Source of the DNA: Streptacidiphilus sp. 4-A2
Lineage (GTDB): Bacteria > Actinomycetota > Actinomycetes > Streptomycetales > Streptomycetaceae
Length of the DNA: 64,000 nucleotides
Direction: 5' to 3'
Assembly: GCA_014284505.1 (NCBI GenBank)
Contig: JAAFYY010000001.1
Coordinates: 8,047,845 to 8,111,844 of the forward strand
Both the position numbers and the translations under genes were made by a program. Shown here in pieces: positions 32,007-40,050 of the stretch. Each line of letters starts with the position of its first letter. The first letter of the stretch is position 1. A model generated the notes under the pieces. It saw only the letters and a list, made by a program, of their open reading frames with translations. It had not been told where the DNA came from and ran no database searches.

Positions 32007-32444
32007 GTGGCAGTCAAGATCAAGCTGAAGCGTCTCGGCAAGATTCGCTCCCCGCACTACCGCATCGTCGTCGCCGACGCCCGCACCAAGCGTGACGGCC
32101 GGGCGATCGAGGAGATCGGCATCTACCAGCCGACCTACGACCCCTCGATCATCAAGGTCGACAGCGAGCGCGCCCAGTACTGGCTCGGTGTCGGCGCCCA
32201 GCCGACCGAGGCCGTGCTTGCGATCCTGAAGCTCACCGGTGACTGGCAGCAGTTCAAGGGCCTGCCCGCCCCGGCTCCGCTCAAGGTTGCCGAGCCCAAG
32301 GTCACGGACTTCTCGCACCTGTTCGCGAAGGCCGTCGCCGGCTTCGAGGACTCCACCACCGGTGTCGCGATCACCCCCAAGGCCAAGAAGTCGGACAAGA
32401 AGGACGAGGCCGCGGCCGAGTCCGACGCGCCGGCCGAGAGCTGA
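32007..32444 (+). CDS. rpsP: 30S ribosomal protein S16
   Basis: Intact, 145 residues, GTG start. The N-terminus MAVKIKLKRLGKIRSPHYRIVVAD and GRAIEEIGIYQPTYDP are canonical S16. The C-terminal 60 residues are a Lys/Ala/Glu-rich actinobacterial extension (KKSDKKDEAAAESDAPAES). First gene of the rpsP-khpA-rimM-trmD-rplS cluster. Confidence 0.97.
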   Translation: MAVKIKLKRLGKIRSPHYRIVVADARTKRDGRAIEEIGIYQPTYDPSIIKVDSERAQYWLGVGAQPTEAVLAILKLTGDWQQFKGLPAPAPLKVAEPKVTDFSHLFAKAVAGFEDSTTGVAITPKAKKSDKKDEAAAESDAPAES

Positions 32445-32447
32445 TCA

Positions 32448-32687
32448 ATGCTTGAGGAAGCCCTCGAACACCTGGTGAAGGGCATCGTCGAGAACCCGGA
32501 CGATGTTCAGGTCCACTCGCGAGACCTGCGCCGGGGCCGCATCCTCGAGGTGCGTGTGCACCCCGAGGACCTCGGCAAGGTCATCGGCCGGGGCGGCCGT
32601 ACCGCGCGTGCCCTGCGCACCGTGGTCACCGCCCTCGGCGGCCGCAGCGTCCGGGTCGACCTGGTCGACGTGGACGGCGTGCGGTAG
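32448..32687 (+). CDS. khpA: KH domain RNA-binding protein KhpA
   Basis: Intact, 79 residues, three bases after rpsP. The single KH domain carries the RNA-gripping GXXG in VIGRGGRTARALRTVV. KhpA (YlqC) pairs with KhpB in other Gram-positive bacteria to bind many RNAs. Its place between rpsP and rimM is conserved. Confidence 0.93.
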   Translation: MLEEALEHLVKGIVENPDDVQVHSRDLRRGRILEVRVHPEDLGKVIGRGGRTARALRTVVTALGGRSVRVDLVDVDGVR

Positions 32688-32701
32688 ATCAGAAGGCATC
32701 A

Positions 32702-32742
32702 CTCGGGGCCGGCGGGGACGACATGTCCCCGTCGGCCCCGAG
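32702..32742 (+). terminator. Rho-independent terminator between khpA and rimM
   Basis: A 17-bp stem with one mismatch (32702-32718 with 32726-32742) and a seven-base loop, followed by CCTTTT. The T-run makes it one of the most canonical terminators here. It would make rimM-trmD transcription at least partly separate from rpsP-khpA. The 100 bases after it hold short repeats (ccggcattccgcc three times, ccgcgtactga twice). Confidence 0.75.
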
Positions 32743-32845
32743 CCTTTTCCGCCCGTCCCGCCCGCCGGCATTCCGCCCCGCCGGCATTCCGCCCCACTGG
32801 CATTCCGCGTACTGACATTTCCGCGTACTGAGGAGAACGATCACC

Positions 32846-33391
32846 GTGCAGCTCGTCGTCGCCCGGATCGGCCGCGCCCACGGCATCAAGGGGCAGGTCT
32901 CGGTGGAGGTGCGCACCGACGAGCCGGAGCTGCGGCTCGCCCCCGGCGCGGTGCTGACCACCGACCCGGCCTCGGCCGGACCGCTCACCATCGCGGACGG
33001 CCGCGTGCACAGCGGCCGGCTGCTGCTCAGCTTCAAGGGGATCACCGACCGCAACGGCGCCGAGGCCCTGCGCGGCACCATGCTGATCGCCGAGGTCGAC
33101 CCGGAGCAGACCCCGGAGGACCCGGAGGAGTTCTACGACCACCAGCTGCTCGGCCTGGACGTGGTGCTCGCCGACGGCACCCGGATCGGCGAGATCGCCA
33201 GCGTGCTGCACCTCCCGGCCCAGGATCTGCTGGCGGTCGAGCGCCCGGACGGCACGGAGACGCTGGTCCCCTTCGTCCATGAGATCGTCCCCGAGATCGA
33301 CCTGGCGCAGCGCCGGGTGGTGCTCACCCCGCCGCTCGGCCTGCTGGACCCGGCCCAGGCCGAGGTCGACTCCGCCGCCGAGTCCGAGTAA
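32846..33391 (+). CDS. rimM: Ribosome maturation factor RimM
   Basis: RimM assists assembly of the 30S head and binds S19. Intact, 181 residues, GTG start with GAGGAG upstream. The N-terminal beta-barrel begins MQLVVARIGRAHGIKGQVSVEVRTD. The PRC-barrel part has EEFYDHQLLGLDVVLADG and VPFVHEIVPEIDLAQRRVVL, ending GLLD as in the family. It ends 13 bases before trmD. Confidence 0.96.
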   Translation: MQLVVARIGRAHGIKGQVSVEVRTDEPELRLAPGAVLTTDPASAGPLTIADGRVHSGRLLLSFKGITDRNGAEALRGTMLIAEVDPEQTPEDPEEFYDHQLLGLDVVLADGTRIGEIASVLHLPAQDLLAVERPDGTETLVPFVHEIVPEIDLAQRRVVLTPPLGLLDPAQAEVDSAAESE

Positions 33392-33404
33392 GGGGCTCAG
33401 ACGG

Positions 33405-34230
33405 GTGCGCATCGACATCGTCACGATCTTCCCCGAGTACCTGGAGCCGTTGAACGTCTCCCTGGTCGGCAAGGCACGCGCCCGGGGCCAGCTCGACGTT
33501 CGCCTGCACGGGCTGCGCGAGCACACCAGCGACGTGCACCGCACCGTGGACGACTCCCCGTGCGGGGGCGGTCCCGGCATGGTGATGAAGCCCGAGCCGT
33601 GGTCCGCCGCGCTGGACGGTGTGGTCGCCTCGGCCGGTCCCGGTGACGGTCCGGCCCCGACGCTGGTGGTGCCCACCCCCAGCGGCCGCCCGTTCACCCA
33701 GGAGCTGGCCCGGCAACTGGCCGAACGCCCCTGGCTGGCCTTCGCCCCGGCCCGGTACGAGGGCATCGACCGGCGGGTGATCGAGGACGCCGCCGAGCGG
33801 ATGCCGGTGGTCGAGGTCTCCATCGGCGACTATGTGCTGGCCGGCGGTGAGGTCGCGGTGCTGGTGATCGTCGAGGCGGTGGCCCGGCCTGCTGCCCGGC
33901 GTGCTCGGCAACGCCGAGTCGCACCAGGACGACTCCTTCGCCCCGGGCCGGATGGCCGACCTGCTGGAGGGCCCGGTCTACACCAAGCCCGCCCAGTGGC
34001 GGGACCGCCCGGTGCCGGAGGTTCTGCTCAGTGGAAACCACGCGCGGATCGCGCGCTGGCGCCGCGACCAGGCCTTCGCCCGGACCCTGGAGATGCGCCC
34101 CGACCTGGTCGCGCGCTGGGACCGGGCGGCGATGGACAAGCACGACCTGCGGGCGCTGGCCGAGCTGGGCGTCGAGTGGGACGAGGCCGCCGGCCGGTTT
34201 AGGCGCACAGCGGTCGGTGTGGAAGAATAG
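33405..34230 (+). CDS. trmD: tRNA (guanine(37)-N1)-methyltransferase TrmD (one frameshift)
   Basis: TrmD makes m1G37 in tRNA and prevents +1 frameshifting. It starts MRIDIVTIFPEYLEPLN at GTG 33405. The trefoil-knot SAM site is visible as RYEGIDRRVIE, SIGDYVLAGGEVAVLVI and GNAESHQDDSF. An extra C near 33892 (an insertion, not a deletion) shifts the frame between VEAVAR and LLPGVLGN. Restored length is about 274 residues. The C-terminal domain (PEVLLSGNHARIARWRRDQA) is the tRNA-binding part. Confidence 0.95.
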
Positions 34231-34398
34231 GCGGTCGCTGCCTGTCCTCGGCCACTCCCCGTCAGGGGGCCCCTCGGAACGAGGGTCGGTCCGGTGCCCC
34301 TGCCACGGGGGAGACGCCGCCAACCGGGTGACACACAGCACCTCCCATTCAAAGCTGATTTCCGTGGGTGGCCCGTGGCGCCCGCGATGGAGACAATC

Positions 34399-34749
34399 AT
34401 GAGCAACCTGCTCAGCGTCATCGACGCGGCCTCGGTCCGCGACGACATCCCGTCGTTCCGCCCCGGCGACACCGTCAACGTCCACGTGCGCGTCATCGAG
34501 GGCAGCCGCTCCCGTGTGCAGCAGTTCAAGGGTGTTGTCATCCGCCGTCAGGGCGACGGCATCCGCGAGACCTTCACGGTCCGCAAGGTCAGCTTCAACG
34601 TCGGCGTGGAGCGCACCTTCCCGGTGCACACCCCGGTCGTCGAGAAGATCGAGGTCGTGACCCGCGGCGCCGTCCGTCGCGCCAAGCTGTACTACCTGCG
34701 TGAGCTCCGCGGCAAGGCCGCGAAGATCAAGGAGAAGCGCGACCGCTGA
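34399..34749 (+). CDS. rplS: 50S ribosomal protein L19
   Basis: Intact, 116 residues from ATG 34399 (MSNLLSVIDAASVRDDIPSF). The core PGDTVNVHVRVIEGSRSR, RVQQFKGVVIRRQGDGIRE and RRAKLYYLRELRGKAAKIKE are canonical L19. An in-frame ATG further upstream at 34387 is less likely. The 168-base gap before it contains a ccctcg-gaa-cgaggg hairpin near 34269 and may be a regulatory leader. Confidence 0.97.
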   Translation: MSNLLSVIDAASVRDDIPSFRPGDTVNVHVRVIEGSRSRVQQFKGVVIRRQGDGIRETFTVRKVSFNVGVERTFPVHTPVVEKIEVVTRGAVRRAKLYYLRELRGKAAKIKEKRDR

Positions 34750-34770
34750 GCTCCTCTTACCGTGGTGCCT

Positions 34771-34776
34771 TAAGCT
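34771..34776 (+). promoter_or_regulatory. Candidate leaderless -10 box for the first signal peptidase gene
   Basis: TAAGCT lies nine bases before the ATG at 34786. The same hexamer precedes the TetR gene at 44385. Confidence 0.4.
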
Positions 34777-34785
34777 GCTGCGGCG

Positions 34786-35538
34786 ATGGAGACCCAAGAA
34801 GCGCACGAGGACCGCGAGTCCCTCCCCGAACCGGCCGAGGCCGGGGCACCGGAGGAGCACTCGCGGTCCTCCGCTGTCTCCGGGCTGCGGACCCGGCTGC
34901 TGGGACCCGGGCTGCCGCGCGACGTGGCGCTGCTCGCCGTGGTCTGCGCGCTGGTGCTGTTCCTGGTGAACACCTTGGTGGCGGAGCCCTTCGGGATCCC
35001 CAGCGGCTCGATGGAGAACACCCTCAAGGTGGGCGACCGGGTGGTGGTCGACAAACTGGCCTACCGCTTCGGCGGCACCCCGCAGCGCGGCGACGTGATC
35101 GTCTTCGACGGCCGGGGCTCGTTCATCACCCCGGACTCGGCGGATCCGGACGCCGTCTCCGGCGACGACTTCGTGAAGCGGGTGATCGGCGTCGGCGGCG
35201 ACACCGTGACCTGCTGCGACCGCCAGGGCCGGGTGAGCGTCGACGGGGTGCCGCTGGACGAGTCGGCGTATCTCTTCCCCGGCGACGCCCCCTCCGCGGT
35301 GCCCTTCTCGGTGAAGGTCCCCCCGGGCACGCTGTTCGTACTGGGCGACCACCGCTCGGTGTCGAGCGACTCCCGCAACCACCTCGGCGACCCGGGCGGC
35401 GGCTTCGTCCCGGTCGGCAAGGTGATCGGGCGGGTCGAGTGGGTGGTCTACCCGGTCGGCGACTGGCGCTCGGTGAACCGTCCGCAGATCTTCGCTGTGC
35501 TGGAGTCCGAGCTGCGGAAGGGCGCCGCACGTGGGTAG
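34786..35538 (+). CDS. Type I signal peptidase, first of four
   Basis: Cleaves signal peptides of secreted proteins at the outer face of the membrane. Intact, 250 residues. An acidic N-terminus is followed by one TM (ALLAVVCALVLFLVNTLVAE). The catalytic Ser is in FGIPSGSMENTL (box B), the catalytic Lys in FVKRVIGVGGDTV (box D), and box E is GDHRSVSSDSR. The paired cysteines TCCD follow box D. The stop overlaps the start of the next peptidase gene by eight bases, so the genes are probably one operon. A single N-terminal TM and no clear C-terminal TM. Confidence 0.95.
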   Translation: METQEAHEDRESLPEPAEAGAPEEHSRSSAVSGLRTRLLGPGLPRDVALLAVVCALVLFLVNTLVAEPFGIPSGSMENTLKVGDRVVVDKLAYRFGGTPQRGDVIVFDGRGSFITPDSADPDAVSGDDFVKRVIGVGGDTVTCCDRQGRVSVDGVPLDESAYLFPGDAPSAVPFSVKVPPGTLFVLGDHRSVSSDSRNHLGDPGGGFVPVGKVIGRVEWVVYPVGDWRSVNRPQIFAVLESELRKGAARG

Positions 35539-36469
35539 CAGGGGCAGGAGCGGCACGGTCGAGGGGGTGGGCGAGGGGACTTCCCGGGCGGAGCGGGGCC
35601 GGGCGGAGCGCCGCCGGGCCGCCCGGCGCGCGCAGCGCCGGCGTCAGCGCTCGCTGGTCCGGGAGATACCCCTGATCATCGGGGTCGCGCTGGTGATCAC
35701 GCTGCTGCTGCAGACCTTTGTGGTGCAGGTGTTCTCCATCCCCTCGGGGTCGATGCAGAACACCATCGCCATCGGCGACCGGGTGGTGGTCGACAAGTTC
35801 TCGCCCTGGCTCGGCTGGAAGCCCCAGCGCGGCGAGGTGGTGGTCTTCAGCGACCCGGACAACTGGCTGGCCGACGACCCGGTGCCGAAGGACGGGCCGG
35901 TGATGGGGGCGGTCAAGAGCGCCTTCACCTTCGTCGGACTGCTGCCCTCGGACCGGGATCTGATCAAGCGGGTGATCGGTGTCCCCGGCGACACCGTCGC
36001 CTGCTGCGACACCCAGGGGCGCGTGACCGTCAACGGCAAGCCCCTGGACGAGTCCTACGTGTTTCCCGGAAATCCGCCCTGCGAATCTGTTCAAGTCACC
36101 GTCCCGGCCGGGAAGCTCTGGGTGATGGGCGACCACCGCGACATCTCCGCCGACTCCCGCTACCACATGGCCGATTCCACCGGCGGCTTCGTCCCGGAGA
36201 AGGACGTGGTCGGCCGGGCGGTGGCGGTGGTCTGGCCGGTCACCCACTGGCGCACGCTGCCGGTCCCGCAGACCACGCCGCCGAGCGCGGCCCGGACGGT
36301 GCCCGAACAAAGTCTTCGTCAAGTATCGTCCGCAGCAGTGCTCTGGCCGGTTCCTGCGGAACTCCCGCTCGTTATGGGTGTGGCTGCGACTGTCTCCCGC
36401 TTCCGTGACCGGCGGCGGTGGCGACGCCGATGGCCGCGGACAGCGGCTCAAAGGGACAGCGGCACCTGA
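35531..36469 (+). CDS. Type I signal peptidase, second of four
   Basis: The GTG start overlaps the preceding gene. A strongly basic N-terminus (RAERRRAARRAQRRRQ) precedes the TM EIPLIIGVALVITLLLQTF. The catalytic Ser is in FSIPSGSMQNTI, the catalytic Lys in LIKRVIGVPGDTV, and box E is GDHRDISADSRYH. The C-terminus beyond about residue 250 (LPVPQTT...) contains a weakly hydrophobic VMGVAATVSRF and an Arg-rich end that may have drifted out of frame. The open frame gives 312 residues. Homologues usually end in a second TM, which supports a hidden indel near 36340. Confidence 0.92.
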   Translation: MGSRGRSGTVEGVGEGTSRAERGRAERRRAARRAQRRRQRSLVREIPLIIGVALVITLLLQTFVVQVFSIPSGSMQNTIAIGDRVVVDKFSPWLGWKPQRGEVVVFSDPDNWLADDPVPKDGPVMGAVKSAFTFVGLLPSDRDLIKRVIGVPGDTVACCDTQGRVTVNGKPLDESYVFPGNPPCESVQVTVPAGKLWVMGDHRDISADSRYHMADSTGGFVPEKDVVGRAVAVVWPVTHWRTLPVPQTTPPSAARTVPEQSLRQVSSAAVLWPVPAELPLVMGVAATVSRFRDRRRWRRRWPRTAAQRDSGT

Positions 36470-36522
36470 CGACCGTAGTGATTGTGTGGACGTGATCGTC
36501 CGCCCGGCAGCAAGGAGGCGAC

Positions 36523-37716
36523 GTGGGGGATCTTGTGATCGGTGCCCACTCAGGTGTCGGTGAGCCCGAGGATTCGGGCGGCCGTACCGTGGAGTCCGTG
36601 GACGACTCAGGACGCGGCGACTCAGGCAGCGATCAGACCGGGCAACCGGGGACGGGCCCCCAGGGCGGCGGCGGGCGGGCGACCCCTTCGCCAAGGACCA
36701 GCCGCACCCGGCCGGCGGCCCCGGCCCCAGCGCCGGGAGCACCGGCCTGGGCTCCGCCGGCGCCGACCACGCCGGCCCGGACCGCCGTGCCGCGGACGGC
36801 AGCGGTGCGGACGGCAGGGGTGCGGACGGCAGCGGTGCGGACGGCGACGGCGCCGACGGGCCGGGCAGCACCACCGGCAAGCCCGGCAAGGGCAAGAAGC
36901 CGCAGCGCTCCTTCTGGAAGGAACTGCCGATCCTGGTGGTGGTGGCGCTGGTACTCGCGCTGCTCATCAAGACCTTCCTGGTGCAGGCCTTCTCCATCCC
37001 CTCCGGCTCGATGGAGAACACCCTGCAGATCGGCGACCGGGTCCTGGTCGACAAGCTGACGCCGCACTTCGGCGACAAGCCCTCGCGCGGCGAGGTCGTG
37101 GTCTTCCACGACCCGGGCAACTGGCTGGCGGACGAGCCCAGTGCCCCGCAGAGCAACAACTCCTTTGTCCGGGGCATCCAGGACGCGCTCAGCTGGATCG
37201 GCCTGATGCCGTCCGCCAATGAGAAGGACCTGATCAAGCGGGTCATCGCGGTCGGCGGAGACACCGTCACCTGCCAGGGCACCGGCCCGGTCTACGTCAA
37301 CGGCAAGGCCCTGACGGAGCCTTACATCTACCCGGGGGCGACCCCCTGCGGCGACAAGAACTTCGGCCCCTTCAAGGTCCCGGCCAACTCCATCTGGGTC
37401 ATGGGCGACCACCGCAACGACTCGCTGGACTCCCGCTACCACATGGACGAGCCCGGCGGGATCCGTGCCGGACAGCGATGTGGTCGGCCGGGCGATCCTG
37501 GTGGCCTGGCCCATCTCGCACTGGTCCACCCTGCCCATCCCCTCGACCTTCAACCAGCCCGGGATCGGCGACCAGTCCGCCCAGGCGTCCGGTGCCGGCC
37601 AGGCCGGCGCGCTGCTGGCCAGTTCCCCGGCCGCGGCCGGACTGATCGGGGCGCTCCCGCTGACCTACCTCTACCGGCGCGGCCGGCTGCGCCGGGCCCG
37701 CCGGAAGCAGGGCTGA
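36523..37716 (+). CDS. Type I signal peptidase, third of four, with long Gly/Asp-rich N-terminus (two frameshifts)
   Basis: GTG 36523 has AAGGAGG five bases upstream. About 100 residues of low-complexity acidic/Gly sequence, including four ADGSG-like units (36785-36865), precede the TM ELPILVVVALVLALLIKTF. Catalytic Ser in FSIPSGSMENTL; catalytic Lys in LIKRVIAVGGDTV; box E GDHRNDSLDSRYH. The C-terminal part (VPDSDVVGRAILVAWP) ends in a second hydrophobic helix (AAAGLIGALPLTYLY) and RRARRKQG. Frame changes occur near 36680 and 37455. About 395 residues. The N-terminal extension is cytoplasmic by topology. Confidence 0.92.
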
Positions 37717-37816
37717 ACTCCTACCGTTCCGGGCTTGCCAGGGCCGCAGTACTCCTCAGTAGCATGCGGGGACGTCCTGCGGCCTTGCGCATGGGCTGGT
37801 GAGTCAGGGAGGGCGC

Positions 37817-38584
37817 ATGACGGCGACAAGCACGCGCAGTGACCAGAGCGGGCAGGAACAGCCCCGGCGGCGCCGCCCGAGCCTGGGCGGACTGCTCCAG
37901 GGCCTCGGCATAACCGTCGGCCTGATCGCCATGATCGGCGGGTTCGTGCTGCTGGCGGTCCAGTACCGCCCCTACTCGGTGCCCACGAACTCCATGGAAC
38001 CGACCATCGCCGCCGGGGACACGGTGCTCGCCCACCCGGTCAAGCCCGCCGACATCGGCCGGGGCGACATCGTGATCTTCAACGACCCGCTGTGGGAGGG
38101 GTCGGACCTGGTCAAGCGAGTGGTCGCGGTCGGCGGGGACACCGTCGCCTGCTGCGACAGCAGCGGCCGGATCACCGTCGACGGCCACCCGGTCACCGAG
38201 CCCTATCTCCAACAGGCAAACCAGGCCACCCTGCTCGGACAGAGCAGATTCAGCGTGCTGGTGCCCAAGGGCCGGCTGTTCCTGCTGGGCGACAACCGCC
38301 CGGTCTCCCAGGACTCCCGGGTGCACCTGAACATCGACGACGGCACGGTCGCCGCCGACCAGGTCGTGGCCCGGGTCGAGGGCATCGCCTGGCCGCTCGG
38401 CCAGGCGGGGACCGTCCCGCGCACCAACGCCTTCGACGCCCTGCCCGGGCCCGACGCCACCGCCCACGGCCCGCTCGCCCCCGCCGTCTGGGCGACCGTC
38501 GGCGGAGCGGTCCTGGTGTTGCTCACCGCCGCGCTGGGTACCTTCGGGGGACTGGCGCGCCGACTGCGGCGCCGCCGGGCATGA
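37817..38584 (+). CDS. Type I signal peptidase, fourth of four
   Basis: Intact, 255 residues. ATG 37817 follows GGGAGG by about four bases; GTG 37799 is in frame but lacks a site. TM1 is LGITVGLIAMIGGFVLLAV. The Ser box is reduced: YSVPTNSMEPTI, with Thr-Asn in place of the Ser-Gly found in its three neighbours. The Lys box is LVKRVVAVGGDTV and box E GDNRPVSQDSR. A C-terminal TM (AVWATVGGAVLVLLTAALG) and Arg-rich tail follow. It is the most divergent of the four. It overlaps the Nudix gene by four bases (ATGA). Confidence 0.93.
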   Translation: MTATSTRSDQSGQEQPRRRRPSLGGLLQGLGITVGLIAMIGGFVLLAVQYRPYSVPTNSMEPTIAAGDTVLAHPVKPADIGRGDIVIFNDPLWEGSDLVKRVVAVGGDTVACCDSSGRITVDGHPVTEPYLQQANQATLLGQSRFSVLVPKGRLFLLGDNRPVSQDSRVHLNIDDGTVAADQVVARVEGIAWPLGQAGTVPRTNAFDALPGPDATAHGPLAPAVWATVGGAVLVLLTAALGTFGGLARRLRRRRA

Positions 38585-39102
38585 CGGGGCCGGCGCCGAA
38601 GGCCCCGGTGAAGGACAGGGGGCCGGTAATGACCGTACTGCGGCGCACCGCCGCGCGGGTGCTGCTGCTCGACCCGGCCGACCGGATCCTGCTGCTGCAC
38701 GGCTTCGACCCGCTGGAACCGGGGCGGCAGTGGTGGTTCACCCCGGGCGGGGGCGTGGAGCCGGGCGAGGACCTGCCGGCCGCCGCCCGGCGCGAGGTCG
38801 AGGAGGAGACCGGCATCCGCGAGCTGGAACTCGGCCCGCTGATCGCCCGGCGCAGCAGCGCCTTCAGCTTCGACGGGCGCTCCTTCGAGCAGGACGAGTG
38901 GTACTACCTGGCCCGCACCGGCACCACCCGGACCGACCCCTCGGGGCAGACCGTGCTGGAGCGTCGCAGCACGGACGACCTGCGCTGGTGGTCCAGCGCC
39001 GAGCTCTCGGACACCGCCGAGACGGTCTACCCCGAGGCGCTGGCGCAGCTCCTGGCCGACATCCTGGAGGGCGGCGCGCCCGCACAGCCGGTCCTGCTCT
39101 AG
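38581..39102 (+). CDS. Nudix hydrolase
   Basis: Intact, 173 residues. The Nudix box GGGVEPGEDLPAAARREVEEETGI fits GX5EX7REUXEEXGU. The beginning VLRRTAARVLLLDPADRILL is the first strand of the fold. Substrates of this family are nucleoside diphosphates linked to another group; the specific one cannot be told. The ATG overlaps the fourth signal peptidase stop, so the gene is translationally coupled to it. Confidence 0.93.
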   Translation: MTGPAPKAPVKDRGPVMTVLRRTAARVLLLDPADRILLLHGFDPLEPGRQWWFTPGGGVEPGEDLPAAARREVEEETGIRELELGPLIARRSSAFSFDGRSFEQDEWYYLARTGTTRTDPSGQTVLERRSTDDLRWWSSAELSDTAETVYPEALAQLLADILEGGAPAQPVLL

Positions 39103-39160
39103 GGCTCCGCCCGGTGGTCCACAATGGACGAACATACGCACAGCTGAGGGGAACGTGGGG

Positions 39161-39487
39161 ATGAGTGCCGAGGACCTCGAAAAGTACGAGACCGAGATGG
39201 AGCTCAAGCTCTACCGGGAGTACCGCGACGTCGTCGGGCTGTTCAAGTTCGTGATCGAGACCGAGCGCCGCTTCTACCTCACCAACGACTACGAGCTGCA
39301 TGTCCACTCGGTGCAGGGCGAGGTGTTCTTCGAGGTGTCGATGGCTGACGCCTGGGTCTGGGACATGTACCGGCCGGCCCGTTTCGTCCGCAAGGTCAGG
39401 GTGCTGACCTTCAAGGACGTCAACGTCGAGGAGCTTGCCAAGAACGATCTGGAACTGCCGTCGGACGAGGCCGGCTTCGGGCCCTGA
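39161..39487 (+). CDS. DUF2469 family protein
   Basis: Intact, 108 residues. MSAEDLEKYETEMELKLYRE and YRDVVGLFKFVIETERRFYL are the near-invariant start of this actinobacterial family, followed by VFFEVSMADAWVWDMYRPAR. GTG 39155 is also in frame, but ATG 39161 has better spacing from GAGGGG and matches the family start. It lies just upstream of yraN, as in other actinobacteria. Function unknown. Confidence 0.93.
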   Translation: MSAEDLEKYETEMELKLYREYRDVVGLFKFVIETERRFYLTNDYELHVHSVQGEVFFEVSMADAWVWDMYRPARFVRKVRVLTFKDVNVEELAKNDLELPSDEAGFGP

Positions 39488-39508
39488 CCGGTAACGCCGT
39501 CAATACAC

Positions 39509-39538
39509 AGCCACCCGGACTCACCCGTCCGGGTGGCT
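39509..39538 (+). terminator. Rho-independent terminator after DUF2469
   Basis: A perfect 11-bp stem (agccacccgga / tccgggtggct) with an eight-base loop, followed closely by TTTT (39542-39545). Confidence 0.85.
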
Positions 39539-39559
39539 GAGTTTTGCACACCCCCCTGG

Positions 39560-39568
39560 TTGTCCACA
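39560..39568 (+). promoter_or_regulatory. Perfect DnaA box upstream of yraN
   Basis: TTGTCCACA, the streptomycete DnaA-box consensus, lies 111 bases before the yraN start and just after the DUF2469 terminator. Two more boxes lie upstream of rpsB (45985-46011). Confidence 0.55.
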
Positions 39569-39678
39569 GAGCGGCCGAAGGCCCTCGCGGACCACCCCGG
39601 ACAGCGGAAGAGTCCTGTGGTGCAGGACCGTCCCGCGGGAGATCTCCGCAGGGCATTTCCGCTCCGGAGGTGACCGTG

Positions 39679-40049
39679 ATGACCGCACGCACACAGGCCC
39701 TGGGCCGCTACGGGGAGGACGCCGCCGCCCGCCACCTGGCGCAGGCCGGGCTCGCCGTCCTGGACCGCAACTGGCGCTGCCGCGCGGGTGAGCTCGACAT
39801 CGTCGCCCTGGACGGCGACACCATCGCGGTCTGCGAGGTGAAGACCCGCACCGAGCACGGCTTCCAGAGCCCCGCCGAGGCGGTGGACGCCGGGAAGGCC
39901 GCCCGCCTGGTGCTGCTCGCCGAGCACTGGCTGGCCGAACGCTGGTCCGGACCGCCCCGCCGGGCGGGGTCAGGATCGACCTGCTCTGTGTGGTGCACGG
40001 CCGCCGCGGCCCGGCCCGGGTCTGCCACCTGCCCGGGGCGGTGGGCTGA
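39679..40049 (+). CDS. yraN: YraN/UPF0102 family nuclease-like protein (one frameshift)
   Basis: UPF0102 proteins have a restriction-endonuclease-like fold. The start is ATG 39679 with CGGAGG eight bases upstream (MTARTQALGRYGEDAAARHL). The core RNWRCRAGELDIVALDGDTI and CEVKTRTEHGF supplies the E-D-EVK active-site pattern. One base is missing near 39965; the end (GVRIDLLCVVHGRRGPARVC, stop 40047-40049) is in the next frame. About 122 residues. It is one base upstream of comM and followed by dprA, a block conserved in many bacteria. Confidence 0.9.
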
Positions 40050-40050
40050 G

